Positions 6,896 to 13,730 are shown, numbered from the stretch's first letter. The stretch is DNA of 15,595 nt from CAZQLE01 sp964593905 (GCA_964593905.1 CAZQLE010000077.1:1-15595), one strand, 5' to 3'. Notes: generated by a model from the letters alone, not told the origin. Made by a program: numbers and translations.

Positions 6896-7311
6896 TCTTC
6901 CTCAGTTTGTTCTACCGGCAAATGTCCGCTCTGCCAGAGATTTAATTCCTGTTCAAAAACGCGTTTCATCTCCTCGGCCGTGAAGCCAAACTGCCCGGCT
7001 TCGCTGATGAAATGCACCGCCAGCCCCTCCAGGGTCAAATTGCGCTGCACCAGCGCCGCTTCATCGGTCGGCCGCGCCCAGATGTAGGTGCCGCGACCCT
7101 GCTGGGTGGAGATCAGACCCGTGTCATCCAGCAGGCGATAGGCGCGCGCCACCGTGTTAAAGTTGACCCGCAACTGCGTGGCAAGCTGCCGCACGGTTGG
7201 GAGCTGGTCGCCCGGTTGGAGCAAACCCGTCATCACCTGGCGCTGAATTTGCTCCACAATTTGCACATAAATCGGGACCCCCGATCGAAGATCAAGCTCG
7301 ATATCCTTCAA
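6892..7311 (-). CDS. GntR-family transcriptional regulator, YtrA subfamily
   Basis: This 139-residue regulator has the N-terminal GntR winged helix-turn-helix (about 12-78). It shows GVPIYVQIVEQIQRQVMTGL (11-30), the recognition region LPTVRQLATQLRVNFNTVAR (37-56) and the wing GLISTQQGRGTYIW (65-78). The effector region is only about 60 residues, mostly helical, as in YtrA-type members that commonly repress their own ABC-transporter operons. The start is TTG at 7311, because AGAGG at 7321-7317 is correctly spaced and the nearby ATG at 7324 is out of frame. It is the first gene of the block, and its TGA overlaps the next ATG. A cluster of TTGTAT repeats begins 23 bp upstream and is the obvious operator candidate. 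The inducer is unknown. Confidence 0.94.
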   Translation of the reverse strand: MKDIELDLRSGVPIYVQIVEQIQRQVMTGLLQPGDQLPTVRQLATQLRVNFNTVARAYRLLDDTGLISTQQGRGTYIWARPTDEAALVQRNLTLEGLAVHFISEAGQFGFTAEEMKRVFEQELNLWQSGHLPVEQTEEE

Positions 7312-7333
7312 TAAGACCTCTCATATTGTGCGT

Positions 7334-7374
7334 TTGTATAATTGTATCATTGTATAATTGATTGTATTGTATAC
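7334..7374. promoter_or_regulatory. TTGTAT repeat array, likely GntR operator and promoter
   Basis: Three 8-bp units TTGTATAA, TTGTATCA and TTGTATAA start at 7334, 7342 and 7350, so TTGTATAATTG occurs twice 16 bp apart. Two more TTGTAT copies (7362, 7367) lead into the palindrome GTATAC (7369-7374). On the minus strand the units supply several TACAAT -10-like boxes. The array ends 23 bp before the GntR start, as expected for autoregulation. Confidence 0.6.
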
Positions 7375-7616
7375 CTGCCGGGCTGTCAAGAGGCCGGCAC
7401 TGGTCTTAAGCATAGATTCTGTGAGATAAAAGGATAAAAACACCGGCGCCTGTCACACCCCTGCGCCAAAAAACAGTTGCTCGCCGGGGGCATGAGACGC
7501 ACAGAGCAAGAAAATGAACACCCGTCTGGCATTCTTATTCTCGCTCTGCTGCGCCCCTGCCCCATTACCGACCAAAGGGAACTTGCCCCCTAACCTACCT
7601 GCGAAAAATCGATCTT
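7375..7616. other. intergenic region, no gene seen
   Basis: This is the promoter-distal part of the gap between the GntR gene (reading left) and the serine hydrolase stop. I see only a weak hairpin (7445-7467) and an imperfect inverted repeat with arms CAGAGC and GCTCTG near 7502-7550. A 33-codon frame from an ATG near 7491 has no convincing ribosome site or recognisable product and is not called. Confidence 0.5.
7436..7467 (-). terminator. weak terminator candidate after the serine hydrolase
   Basis: GGCGC and GCGCC (7445-7449 and 7463-7467) can form a 5-bp stem with a 13-nt loop, and TTTTT follows shortly after on the minus strand. The stem is short and lies about 150 nt past the stop codon at 7617, so the call is tentative. 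Confidence 0.3.
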
Positions 7617-8804
7617 CTAATCGACCAGCGCCTGATAAACCAGATTGCGAAAATCTTGCGCAACCGTCACCGCCTGGCTGGGCATAAACTGCATCATCAA
7701 AATGCCAACCAGCTCTTCCTGCGGGTCAACCCAGAAATCGCTCCCGGCCACACCCGGCCAGCCAAACACCCCCACCGAACCGGGAAAAGCCGTGCGAACC
7801 GGGTCGATCATCACCCCCAGGCCCAGACCATAGCCAAAGGCCGGGTCGTTAAAGGGATGAACCCCGGCCTGAAGATGGTTCAGCCGCATTCGTTCCACCG
7901 TCTTGCACCCCAACACCCGCACGCCCTCAAATTCGCCGCCGTTCAACAACATTTGTGCAAAGCGAAAATAATCATTTGCCGTCGAAACCAGCCCGCCCCC
8001 GCCCGAAAGCAGCAGCGGCGGCCGGGTATAACGCGGGCTGGAAAGCGGATCGAGCACCTTTAAGCCGCCTTTGCCGTCTGGCCCATAGACCGCGCAAAAA
8101 CGATCAAGTTTTTCAGTGGGGACCATAAAACCGGTGTCTTTCATTCCCAGCGGGTTCAAGATACGCTCGGTCATAAAGGCATCCAGAGACTGCCCCGAAA
8201 CCACCTCAACCACGGCCGCAACCACATCGGTAGCCATGCTGTAAGCAAAGGTTGCGCCCGGTTGATAGGCCAGCGGCAGTTGGGCCAGCTCTTCCATCAT
8301 CACCTGCAAGTTAAACTGCGGGTCGACATACTGGCGTGAGAGAATTTTCTGGCGGTACAGATCATCCAGATACAAACCCGGCACCAGACCGTAACTCAAA
8401 CCGGCCGTATGGGTCAGCACATCCAGCAAAGAGATCTCGCGCTGCGGGCTCACCAGCGCAGAGGTTGGATCAGCCGGGTTGGAGATGACCTGCACCTGTT
8501 TAAAGGCCGGCAGATAACGCGAAACCGGGTCGCTCAGCCGCAGCCGGCCCTCTTCCATCAACAGCAGCAGCGCTGCGCAGGTCACCGGTTTGGTCATCGA
8601 TTTAATGCGAAACAGCGTATCGGCTTGCATGGGCAGCCGACTCTCAATTTCGGCCATGCCCTGGGCGCGGTGAAAAACCACTTCGCCGCGCTGTGCAACC
8701 AGGGTCACCACCCCGGCAATCTTGCTGCCATCAATCGCACGCTGCATTCCGTCGCTCAGGCGCTCCAAACGGTCTAAGGATAGATGTGTTTTTACTGGGT
8801 TCAT
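7617..8804 (-). CDS. beta-lactamase-fold serine hydrolase (class C-like, EstB type)
   Basis: This 395-residue protein has no signal peptide, so it is probably cytoplasmic. The nucleophile motif SMTK (69-72) sits in the expected FRIKSMTKPVT context. The second motif is Tyr188 in FAYSMATDVV (187-196), and SGGGGLVSTANDYFRFAQML (267-286) is typical of this group. In place of the KTG box there is FGWPGVAGSDFWVDP (347-361), resembling the WGG box of EstB-type esterases rather than true AmpC enzymes. It therefore probably cleaves a carboxyl ester or a small amide; resistance to beta-lactams is not implied. Length matches the family. It is a single gene on the minus strand, facing away from the cyclophilin gene. 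The ribosome site before the ATG (TTGAGAAAAATAAC) is weak. Confidence 0.92.
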   Translation of the reverse strand: MNPVKTHLSLDRLERLSDGMQRAIDGSKIAGVVTLVAQRGEVVFHRAQGMAEIESRLPMQADTLFRIKSMTKPVTCAALLLLMEEGRLRLSDPVSRYLPAFKQVQVISNPADPTSALVSPQREISLLDVLTHTAGLSYGLVPGLYLDDLYRQKILSRQYVDPQFNLQVMMEELAQLPLAYQPGATFAYSMATDVVAAVVEVVSGQSLDAFMTERILNPLGMKDTGFMVPTEKLDRFCAVYGPDGKGGLKVLDPLSSPRYTRPPLLLSGGGGLVSTANDYFRFAQMLLNGGEFEGVRVLGCKTVERMRLNHLQAGVHPFNDPAFGYGLGLGVMIDPVRTAFPGSVGVFGWPGVAGSDFWVDPQEELVGILMMQFMPSQAVTVAQDFRNLVYQALVD

Positions 8805-8984
8805 GTTATTTTTCTCAATCCATTTTAATTAATTTGAGCCTTCCATTTTTAAGAAAACGGGGCATCTTGTTTCCCCGGCGATTGAATTCGCCGATAGTAT
8901 ACCTACGGATTTATTTGAGAAAAGTTTCACAATTAGATCGGATAAGAATCCGTCTATTCGAATTCGTAAGACCCCGAAGCAGTA
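8805..8984. promoter_or_regulatory. divergent intergenic region with hairpins and a weak promoter
   Basis: This is the left half of the 343-bp gap between two divergent genes. Two overlapping hairpins occur: CGGGG/CCCCG (8858-8877) and CGGCGA/TCGCCG (8876-8893). A small CGGAT/ATCCG repeat lies near 8939-8952. On the minus strand TATACT at 8901-8896 is a possible -10 for the serine hydrolase. If it is used, the hairpins fall in that gene's leader. No coding sequence is seen. Confidence 0.4.
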
Positions 8985-8993
8985 TGCTACAAT
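8985..8993 (+). promoter_or_regulatory. extended -10 promoter for the cyclophilin leader
   Basis: TGCTACAAT combines a TGn extension with a 5/6 -10 box. The -35 position (CGTAAG) is poor, as extended -10 promoters allow. Transcription would start near 9000, leaving a leader of about 150 nt before the cyclophilin ATG. Confidence 0.5.
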
Positions 8994-8998
8994 CAACA

Positions 8999-9147
8999 TA
9001 ATGGCTGCCCATTCTGGGAAAGCTGCCGAAGTTGAGGCGTGTTCAAGTGCGAACCACTCGAATAGACCTCAATTTCGGGCAACATGCCCAAAAATCGGGT
9101 TGTTACCATTCAGTTTATATTCAAACACTATTTAAAGGAGCCCAACA
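8999..9147 (+). ncRNA. structured 5' leader of the cyclophilin gene, or an independent small RNA
   Basis: The stretch has no reading frame of note but several nested stems. CCCA/TGGG is at 9008-9018. A long-range stem TTGAGG/CCTCAA (9032-9037 with 9067-9072) encloses GTTC/GAAC (9041-9054), and GGGC/GCCC is at 9077-9089. The last bases carry the ribosome site AAAGGAG for cyclophilin. It matches no riboswitch class I can recognise. It is read as a leader by position only. Confidence 0.35.
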
Positions 9148-9663
9148 ATGGCAGAAAAACCGCAGTGGAAGACCCAGCCGGCAATGATAATTGACCCCAA
9201 GAAAAAATATCAGGCCACCTTCGAGACCGATAAAGGCGATATTGTCGTAGATCTGTTCGCCGATAAGACCCCCATCACCGTCAATAACTTTGTCTTTCTG
9301 GCCCGCGAAGGCTTTTATGATGACACCATTTTCCACCGCGTCATCAAAGATTTCATGGCCCAGGGCGGCGACCCGACCGGCACCGGCATGGGCGGCCCCG
9401 GCTATAAGTTCAAAGATGAATTCCATCCCTCACTGAAGCACAACAAACCCGGCCTTTTATCGATGGCCAATGCCGGCGCCGGCACCAACGGCTCACAGTT
9501 CTTCCTCACCCACGTTCCCACCCCCTGGCTGGATAACAAACACAGCATCTTTGGCGAAGTTGTCAAAGGTCTGGATGTGCTGCTCTCCATTCCAGAGCGC
9601 GACCCGCGCAACATTCATGCCGCAGCAGTGCAGCTTAAAAAAGTAACCATCAGCGAAGAATAA
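9148..9663 (+). CDS. cyclophilin-type peptidyl-prolyl cis-trans isomerase
   Basis: This 171-residue isomerase catalyses cis-trans rotation of Xaa-Pro bonds during protein folding. It has no signal peptide and so is cytoplasmic. Active-site residues are present: FHRVIKDFMAQGG (62-74) with catalytic Arg64 and Gln72, GSQFFLTHVPTPWLDNKH (115-132) with Phe119, Trp127 and His132, and HSIFGEVVKGLDVL (132-145). The first 20 residues form a short extension common in compact bacterial cyclophilins. The Trp is retained, a feature linked to cyclosporin binding in other cyclophilins. AAAGGAG lies ideally before the ATG. The gene stands alone on the plus strand, with a long structured leader and its own extended -10 promoter. 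Confidence 0.97.
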   Translation: MAEKPQWKTQPAMIIDPKKKYQATFETDKGDIVVDLFADKTPITVNNFVFLAREGFYDDTIFHRVIKDFMAQGGDPTGTGMGGPGYKFKDEFHPSLKHNKPGLLSMANAGAGTNGSQFFLTHVPTPWLDNKHSIFGEVVKGLDVLLSIPERDPRNIHAAAVQLKKVTISEE

Positions 9664-9732
9664 GCATTCACCCGGAAATATCGCCCCATCTCAGATGGAT
9701 AGCTTCTGAGAGCGATCGGGCCGGCATTGAAA

Positions 9733-9761
9733 TTGTATTAGCACGTAATTTGATTTACAAT
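9733..9761 (+). promoter_or_regulatory. promoter of the CBS-domain gene
   Basis: TTGTAT (9733-9738) and TACAAT (9756-9761) are separated by exactly 17 nt. A start near 9768 would leave a leader of about 55 nt before the ATG. Confidence 0.6.
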
Positions 9762-9823
9762 GCAAGAAAAGAAGGGTGTTCCCATTTTCGGGATACCCGA
9801 GACACCTTACACGGAGGCGCAGC

Positions 9824-10261
9824 ATGAAAACTGTTCGTCATATTCTCCAGCTAAAAGGCAGCACGCTTTGGTCGATCGAGCCGGATAAGACCGTTTATGA
9901 GGCGCTGCGTCAGATGGCCGATAAAGATGTCGGCGCCCTGGTGGTAATTCAGAAAGACAAACTGGTCGGCATCATCTCTGAACGCGACTACGCCCGCAAG
10001 GTGATTCTGGTTGGAAAAACCTCCAAAGATACCCTGGTGAGCGAGATTATGAGCAGCCGTGTAATTGTGGTGCACCCTGACCAGACCACCCACGAATGTA
10101 TGGAGCTGATGACCAACAAACACATCCGCCATTTGCCGGTTGTAGAAGGCGACCGCGTTCTGGGGTTGATCTCCATCGGCGATGTAGTGCGAGATGTAAT
10201 TTACCAGCAGCGCGAGACGATTAAAACGCTGGAAAAGAAAGTCATTGGCAAAGAGAATTAG
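9824..10261 (+). CDS. two-CBS-domain protein
   Basis: This 145-residue protein consists almost wholly of a CBS pair (Bateman module), which binds adenosyl ligands such as AMP, ATP or SAM. CBS1 (about 5-62) ends with LVGIISERDYARKV (47-60), and CBS2 (about 71-125) ends with VLGLISIGDVVRDV (112-125). The S/T-x-x-D ribose-phosphate motifs are SERD and SIGD. A short charged helix (126-145) follows. No enzymatic domain is attached, so it probably senses energy state and acts on a partner; the partner is unknown. I chose the ATG at 9824, preceded by GGAGG at 6-nt spacing. Upstream in-frame codons from 9776 would add residues without family features. It has its own promoter and a strong terminator, so it is monocistronic. 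Confidence 0.94.
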   Translation: MKTVRHILQLKGSTLWSIEPDKTVYEALRQMADKDVGALVVIQKDKLVGIISERDYARKVILVGKTSKDTLVSEIMSSRVIVVHPDQTTHECMELMTNKHIRHLPVVEGDRVLGLISIGDVVRDVIYQQRETIKTLEKKVIGKEN

Positions 10262-10281
10262 CCCCCGGGCTTTGTTTTTTG

Positions 10282-10316
10282 CAGCCTCAAGGGCTTCTGC
10301 CCTTGAGGCTTTTATT
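10282..10316 (+). terminator. intrinsic terminator after the CBS gene
   Basis: GCCTCAAGGGC (10284-10294) and GCCCTTGAGGC (10299-10309) form an 11-bp stem with a 4-nt loop, followed by TTTTATT. A short GC palindrome and GTTTTTT just before it (10262-10280) may act as a second, weaker stop. Confidence 0.92.
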
Positions 10317-10405
10317 AACAACCGATCTGCCGCCCTGCGTTAAAACACCGGCCCAGGGGTCAGAGAACCTTATATATTTTTTTCGCAATCACTGCCCGCT
10401 TTCGG

Positions 10406-10411
10406 TATAAT
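10406..10411 (+). promoter_or_regulatory. -10 box of the sulfite-oxidase-like gene
   Basis: This is a perfect TATAAT. The -35 region is poor. The box lies only 7 nt before GGAGGT (10419-10424), so the transcript would begin at or just before the ribosome site, with a leader of about 12 nt. Confidence 0.5.
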
Positions 10412-10430
10412 TTTGGGTGGAGGTAAACTT

Positions 10431-11069
10431 ATGTTTGACAGTGTGTTCCGCCGCAAAGATGACGAACGAAAATTCCGCGAGGAGGGGCGTCTTCCACCCG
10501 GCCAATCCTATACCCAGAAATTTCCCGTATTGCACTACGGTCCGGTGCCCGATTTTGACCCCACGACCTGGGATTTTAAGATCTGGGGTGAGGTTGAAGA
10601 ACCGCTTAAACTCACCTGGGAAGAATTCAACCAGCTCCCGCGAGCCAAAATCAAGATGGATATTCACTGCGTGACTCGCTGGAGCAAGTTTGACACCGAG
10701 TGGGAAGGGGTATCGGTGCGTGAGCTGCTGGATAAAGGCCTATTTCGCCTTAAACCCGCAGCCAAATATGTACTGCAACACGCAGAATACGGCTTCACGG
10801 TCAACCTGCCGCTCGAAGTGGTATTGCAAGACAACTTCTTACTGGCCACCCACTATAACGGTGAACCGATTTCACCCGACCACGGCTACCCGCTGCGCGG
10901 GATCATCGGAGCCATTCCCGAACGCAAAGACCTGATCACCCCTTATTTCTGGAAAGGGGCCAAGTGGCTGCGCGGGCTGGCCTTTCTGCCCTATGACCGC
11001 CCCGGTTTTTGGGAGCAGGCCGGCTATCACAACGAGGCGGATATCTGGAAAGAAGAGCGTTTCGGATAA
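10431..11069 (+). CDS. sulfite oxidase-like molybdopterin oxidoreductase, no signal peptide
   Basis: This 212-residue protein has the Mo-pterin (SUOX/YedY) domain. The molybdenum-ligating Cys is Cys80 in MDIHCVTRWSKFDTEWEGV (76-94). Domain features ahead of it are FKIWGEVEEPLKLTWEEF (49-66) and LPRAKI. After it come HAEYGFTVNLPLEVVL, then GYPLRGIIGAIPERK, where cofactor-contacting Arg residues are expected, and WLRGLAFL. The N-terminus (MFDSVFRRKDDERKFREEGR) has no Tat twin-arginine or Sec signal, unlike MsrP/YedY, so it should be cytoplasmic. The C-terminal dimerisation domain and haem domain of true sulfite oxidases are missing, as in other short homologues. The substrate is unknown; S-oxide reduction and sulfite oxidation are both possible. 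GGAGG lies 7 nt before the ATG. It is monocistronic, between two terminators. Confidence 0.93.
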   Translation: MFDSVFRRKDDERKFREEGRLPPGQSYTQKFPVLHYGPVPDFDPTTWDFKIWGEVEEPLKLTWEEFNQLPRAKIKMDIHCVTRWSKFDTEWEGVSVRELLDKGLFRLKPAAKYVLQHAEYGFTVNLPLEVVLQDNFLLATHYNGEPISPDHGYPLRGIIGAIPERKDLITPYFWKGAKWLRGLAFLPYDRPGFWEQAGYHNEADIWKEERFG

Positions 11070-11081
11070 ACCGGAAAAATT

Positions 11082-11116
11082 AAACCAGACTGCTGCATAT
11101 GGCAGTCTGGTTTTTT
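11082..11116 (+). terminator. intrinsic terminator after the sulfite-oxidase-like gene
   Basis: AAACCAGACTGC and GCAGTCTGGTTT pair perfectly over 12 bp (11082-11093 with 11102-11113), with an 8-nt loop and a run of six T from 11111. It starts 12 nt past the stop codon. Confidence 0.93.
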
Positions 11117-11177
11117 GAATGCAATGCACATTCTCCACAAAAATATGGATTTTTGACCATCTGCCGGCGGCCGGCCC

Positions 11178-11204
11178 TTGACGGGGAATAAAGACCGGTA
11201 TAAT
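11178..11204 (+). promoter_or_regulatory. promoter of the HAD phosphatase gene
   Basis: TTGACG (11178-11183) and a perfect TATAAT (11199-11204) are spaced by 15 nt, slightly short. The leader would be about 93 nt. It holds a hairpin with arms AAATTTG/CAAATTT (11228-11234, 11243-11249). Confidence 0.55.
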
Positions 11205-11304
11205 CACTTTTAGACACTACCGGGTTGAAATTTGCAGCGGCTCAAATTTGTAAGATCGCGGGGTTGTTACCAAAAATTATCTGCAAGCCGCAAGGAATCA
11301 CACG

Positions 11305-12150
11305 ATGGGTATGCCTGCCAATTCAATCAACCAGACCCCAGGCCGCAAGCTGCTGTTTACCGATCTGGATGGGACGGTTTTAAGTCACGATTTTCAAATG
11401 CACCCGGCCGATATCGAACTGTTTCAAAACGGACACCCCGAAGTGGAGATCGTCATCGCCACCGGCCGGCCGCTGAGCTCAATCAAAAAAGTGCTGGGGT
11501 ATAACAACCTGTTTGTCAATCAGCCGCTGCCCCTGGCCGCGGTGACCATGAATGGCGCCGTATATTATGGGCCGGGCGAACAGCTTTTGGGGCAAACACC
11601 CTTTCCCCTCGAGGTCCAGCGCCAGTTAATCGCCCTGTTAATGCAGTTTCGTCATCTGACAGTGCTGGTGCAAACACCACACGCCAGTCATCTGATGATT
11701 GAGCAGCCGCAGTGGAATGATTATCTTTCGCGCTTAATTGCCGATTTGCGGCCCTATCAGGCCGAGCCAGAACTGCGGTATATGAAGATGCTGGTTTATT
11801 CACCCCACCCGGCCGATTTGCAGTCTGTGCAGCAGGCGCTGCTGGCCTCCGGGTTACCGGTCGATGGCTCTTCCAGCATGGAAACCCTGTTTGAAATGTC
11901 GCCAACCGGCATTACCAAACTGACCGGCATACGCAGCCTGCTGGCTGCCCGGGGACAAGATGGAACATGCTTTTTTGCGGCCGGAGATGAGGGTAATGAT
12001 CTGGATATGCTGCAACATGCCGCCCTGGGTTTTGCCCCGGCCAGCGGGTCTGAAAAAGCGCGCGCCGTTGCCGATCAGATCATCAACGCCGCACCGCGCG
12101 GGATGCTGGGGCCGGCCGTTGAACATATACTGGCCGCCCGCTGCGTCTGA
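11305..12150 (+). CDS. Cof-type HAD-superfamily phosphatase (HAD-IIB)
   Basis: This 281-residue enzyme has all four HAD motifs: I in LLFTDLDGTV (16-25) with nucleophile Asp20 and acid/base Asp22, II in IATGRP (51-56), III Lys205 in TGITKLTGI, and IV in AAGDEGNDLDML (225-236). The region between motifs II and III (about 80-195) is the C2B cap of Cof-type sugar-phosphate, nucleotide or phosphoglycolate-like phosphatases. It hydrolyses a phosphomonoester with Mg2+ in the cytoplasm; the natural substrate cannot be read from sequence. The ATG at 11305 has AAGGAA upstream; a second ATG two codons later (11311) is equally possible. It converges with the GH13_18-like gene, and the pair could act in sugar metabolism, but opposite orientation gives no operon support. 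Confidence 0.95.
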   Translation: MGMPANSINQTPGRKLLFTDLDGTVLSHDFQMHPADIELFQNGHPEVEIVIATGRPLSSIKKVLGYNNLFVNQPLPLAAVTMNGAVYYGPGEQLLGQTPFPLEVQRQLIALLMQFRHLTVLVQTPHASHLMIEQPQWNDYLSRLIADLRPYQAEPELRYMKMLVYSPHPADLQSVQQALLASGLPVDGSSSMETLFEMSPTGITKLTGIRSLLAARGQDGTCFFAAGDEGNDLDMLQHAALGFAPASGSEKARAVADQIINAAPRGMLGPAVEHILAARCV

Positions 12151-12163
12151 AAAATTCTGTGAT

Positions 12164-12190
12164 AACCGTTTGTAGCCCCGGTTTGTTTTT
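12164..12190. terminator. weak bidirectional terminator between convergent genes
   Basis: AACCG (12164-12168) and CGGTT (12179-12183) form a short stem. T-runs follow on the plus side (TGTTTTT to 12190) and, less closely, on the minus side. It overlaps the stop codon of the GH13-like gene. Confidence 0.42.
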
Positions 12191-13730
12191 ACAGCAGAGA
12201 CAGCCAGACCCCCTGCAGCGGTTCGAGCCACAGATTATCCACCTCAACCTGACTGCCGCTTAATAGATCGCACCAGCGTTCGGCCCGAAAACCCAGACTG
12301 GCGGTTTGCAATTCAACCGGCTGGGGCTGCGACGATAAATTCTGCAAACACAGGGCAACATCCCGGCCGTCTGGCGAAAAACGCAGCAGACCAAATATTG
12401 CCGGGCCGGTATCCAACACCATCTGCGCCGCGGTAGGATGAAAAGCGTTTTTCTGCACCCGCGCAGCCAGAAGCCGCCGGACGACCGCCCAGCGGGCGGA
12501 TTCGACGCCGGGCTGCGGCTGGCCGTATTCCCACAGACTTTCAGCATTGATGACCGGCGCCCCCACCAGCGAAAAGACCACATTTTGCGCCGCCGTCCAA
12601 CAGGCCAGGCGTTTGGCTTCACTGCCATCCAATGCCTGCCACAAATCGGCCTGCACGTGATAAACCTCCTGATAGGCATCCCGCGTCGGGCGCTGCAACA
12701 GGGTTAACCCGCGCGAGCGCATTCTGTCAACCAACTGTCCCATTACCAGCGGGTCGGCCAGCCCCGCCGTCGGCTCCAGCGGAATGCCGTCTGAAAAGTC
12801 GGTCAGGTTCAGATAGGTCACCTCAAAAGAAGGCAGCAGCATACTGCGCGTCCAATGCCGCAGGGCCTCCACCTGGCCGCTGGATAGAGCCTCTAACAAC
12901 AGCGCCGGCAGGCCGGCGTTATAAACCAGCCCCGCTTCAACACCATCGCCAAAATAGGAATAAACCTCGCCAAAAGACCCCCGCACTTCGCAAGCCAGGC
13001 GGGTTTGAAAACCGGCATCCGCCAGGATATCGCGAAACATGTGCACAATGCCATGACTTTGCGCCAGGTGCAAACAGGGGGTGCCCGATTCTTTCCACAA
13101 ATAAGGCGCATCGGGCAAACGCAGCACCGCCGCCCCGCGCAGCGCCGCCTGCAACAGGCGCTCGATCATCGCTTCCATTACCGCCGGGGTCTGATAGTTG
13201 AGATCCACCCGCTGCGGGCCAAATGTCGTCCACACCCGCCGGGGGCCGCTCGCAGTTTCAAAACGGGTCGCAATCGAATCAGCGGTGGGCCGCCGCACGC
13301 GGGATACATCAGCATCCGACTCAAAAGGGATGAAATAAGAGCTGTATTTCAAATCATCCTGCAAATAAGCCTGAAACCAGGGGTGGCGCACCGGCACATC
13401 ATTGAGCGGCAGGTCAAACATCACGTTGAGACCGGGGGGAAGACTTTCCACCCACTGTGGAGAAATGGTGGAAAAATCACCCCGGATATGCAGCACCGAA
13501 AACGAGCGGGCCAGGTCTTCAAACTGGAGGGGCGAAAGCGAAAGGGCCGGAGCAGCGTTTAATGAAAGCACCGCCCAGGCCGGAGATAACACAGCCGCCG
13601 GGGCGGGTTTGTCTTGCGGCAGCGCTTGAATTCGCTCTTGCAGCCATTGGAAAATCTTCCTTGCCTGTTCAGGTCCATACAGCGCATTTAACGGGCAGTA
13701 GGGGCCGCACGCATTTTCAGTTTTCGACAT
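12189..13730 (-). CDS. GH13_18 (sucrose phosphorylase-like) homologue with degenerate active site
   Basis: This 513-residue intact frame has the layout of family GH13_18 phosphorylases: an N-terminal LYGPEQARKIFQWLQERI (17-34), a barrel and a C-terminal beta domain (about 425-513). Family anchors are clear: NVMFDLPLND (102-111), HPWFQAYL (116-123), VWTTFGPQRVDLNYQTPAVM (166-185), YLWKESGTPCLHLAQSH (210-226), YSYFGDGVEAGLVYNAGLP (258-276). The site where the family has the nucleophile (RLDA followed by YLWK) reads RLPDAPYLWK, so Pro206 replaces Asp and Asp207 is one residue late. The His of NHVS is Asp111. The loop PFFPYSSDDGFSVIDY between VH and LMFD is missing. The acid/base Glu248 and third Asp (314) persist. 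It is probably non-catalytic or altered, possibly carbohydrate-binding. GAGG precedes the ATG, and it follows the histidine-phosphatase gene by 54 nt. Confidence 0.85.
   Translation of the reverse strand: MSKTENACGPYCPLNALYGPEQARKIFQWLQERIQALPQDKPAPAAVLSPAWAVLSLNAAPALSLSPLQFEDLARSFSVLHIRGDFSTISPQWVESLPPGLNVMFDLPLNDVPVRHPWFQAYLQDDLKYSSYFIPFESDADVSRVRRPTADSIATRFETASGPRRVWTTFGPQRVDLNYQTPAVMEAMIERLLQAALRGAAVLRLPDAPYLWKESGTPCLHLAQSHGIVHMFRDILADAGFQTRLACEVRGSFGEVYSYFGDGVEAGLVYNAGLPALLLEALSSGQVEALRHWTRSMLLPSFEVTYLNLTDFSDGIPLEPTAGLADPLVMGQLVDRMRSRGLTLLQRPTRDAYQEVYHVQADLWQALDGSEAKRLACWTAAQNVVFSLVGAPVINAESLWEYGQPQPGVESARWAVVRRLLAARVQKNAFHPTAAQMVLDTGPAIFGLLRFSPDGRDVALCLQNLSSQPQPVELQTASLGFRAERWCDLLSGSQVEVDNLWLEPLQGVWLSLL

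Noticed and set aside
7491..7593. Possible 33-codon plus-strand gene in the gap.
   Set aside because: There is no good ribosome site, no recognisable product and no conserved context.
7617..8804. Calling the serine hydrolase a beta-lactamase resistance gene.
   Set aside because: It has SxxK and Tyr but a WPG box instead of KTG and no signal peptide, which fits esterase-type members better.
8926..8936. GTTTCAC near 8926, another parS half-site lookalike.
   Set aside because: The inverted half is absent; a 7-mer match is expected by chance.
12652..12668. CACGTG followed by ATAAAC in the GH13-like gene, partly like parS.
   Set aside because: Only the central 6-mer and part of one arm fit, and it is inside a coding region with several mismatches.
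12632..13201. Plus-strand frame of 189 codons opposite the GH13_18-like gene.
   Set aside because: It is Pro/Ala-rich nonsense typical of the complement of a GC-rich gene; the minus-strand protein has clear family motifs.
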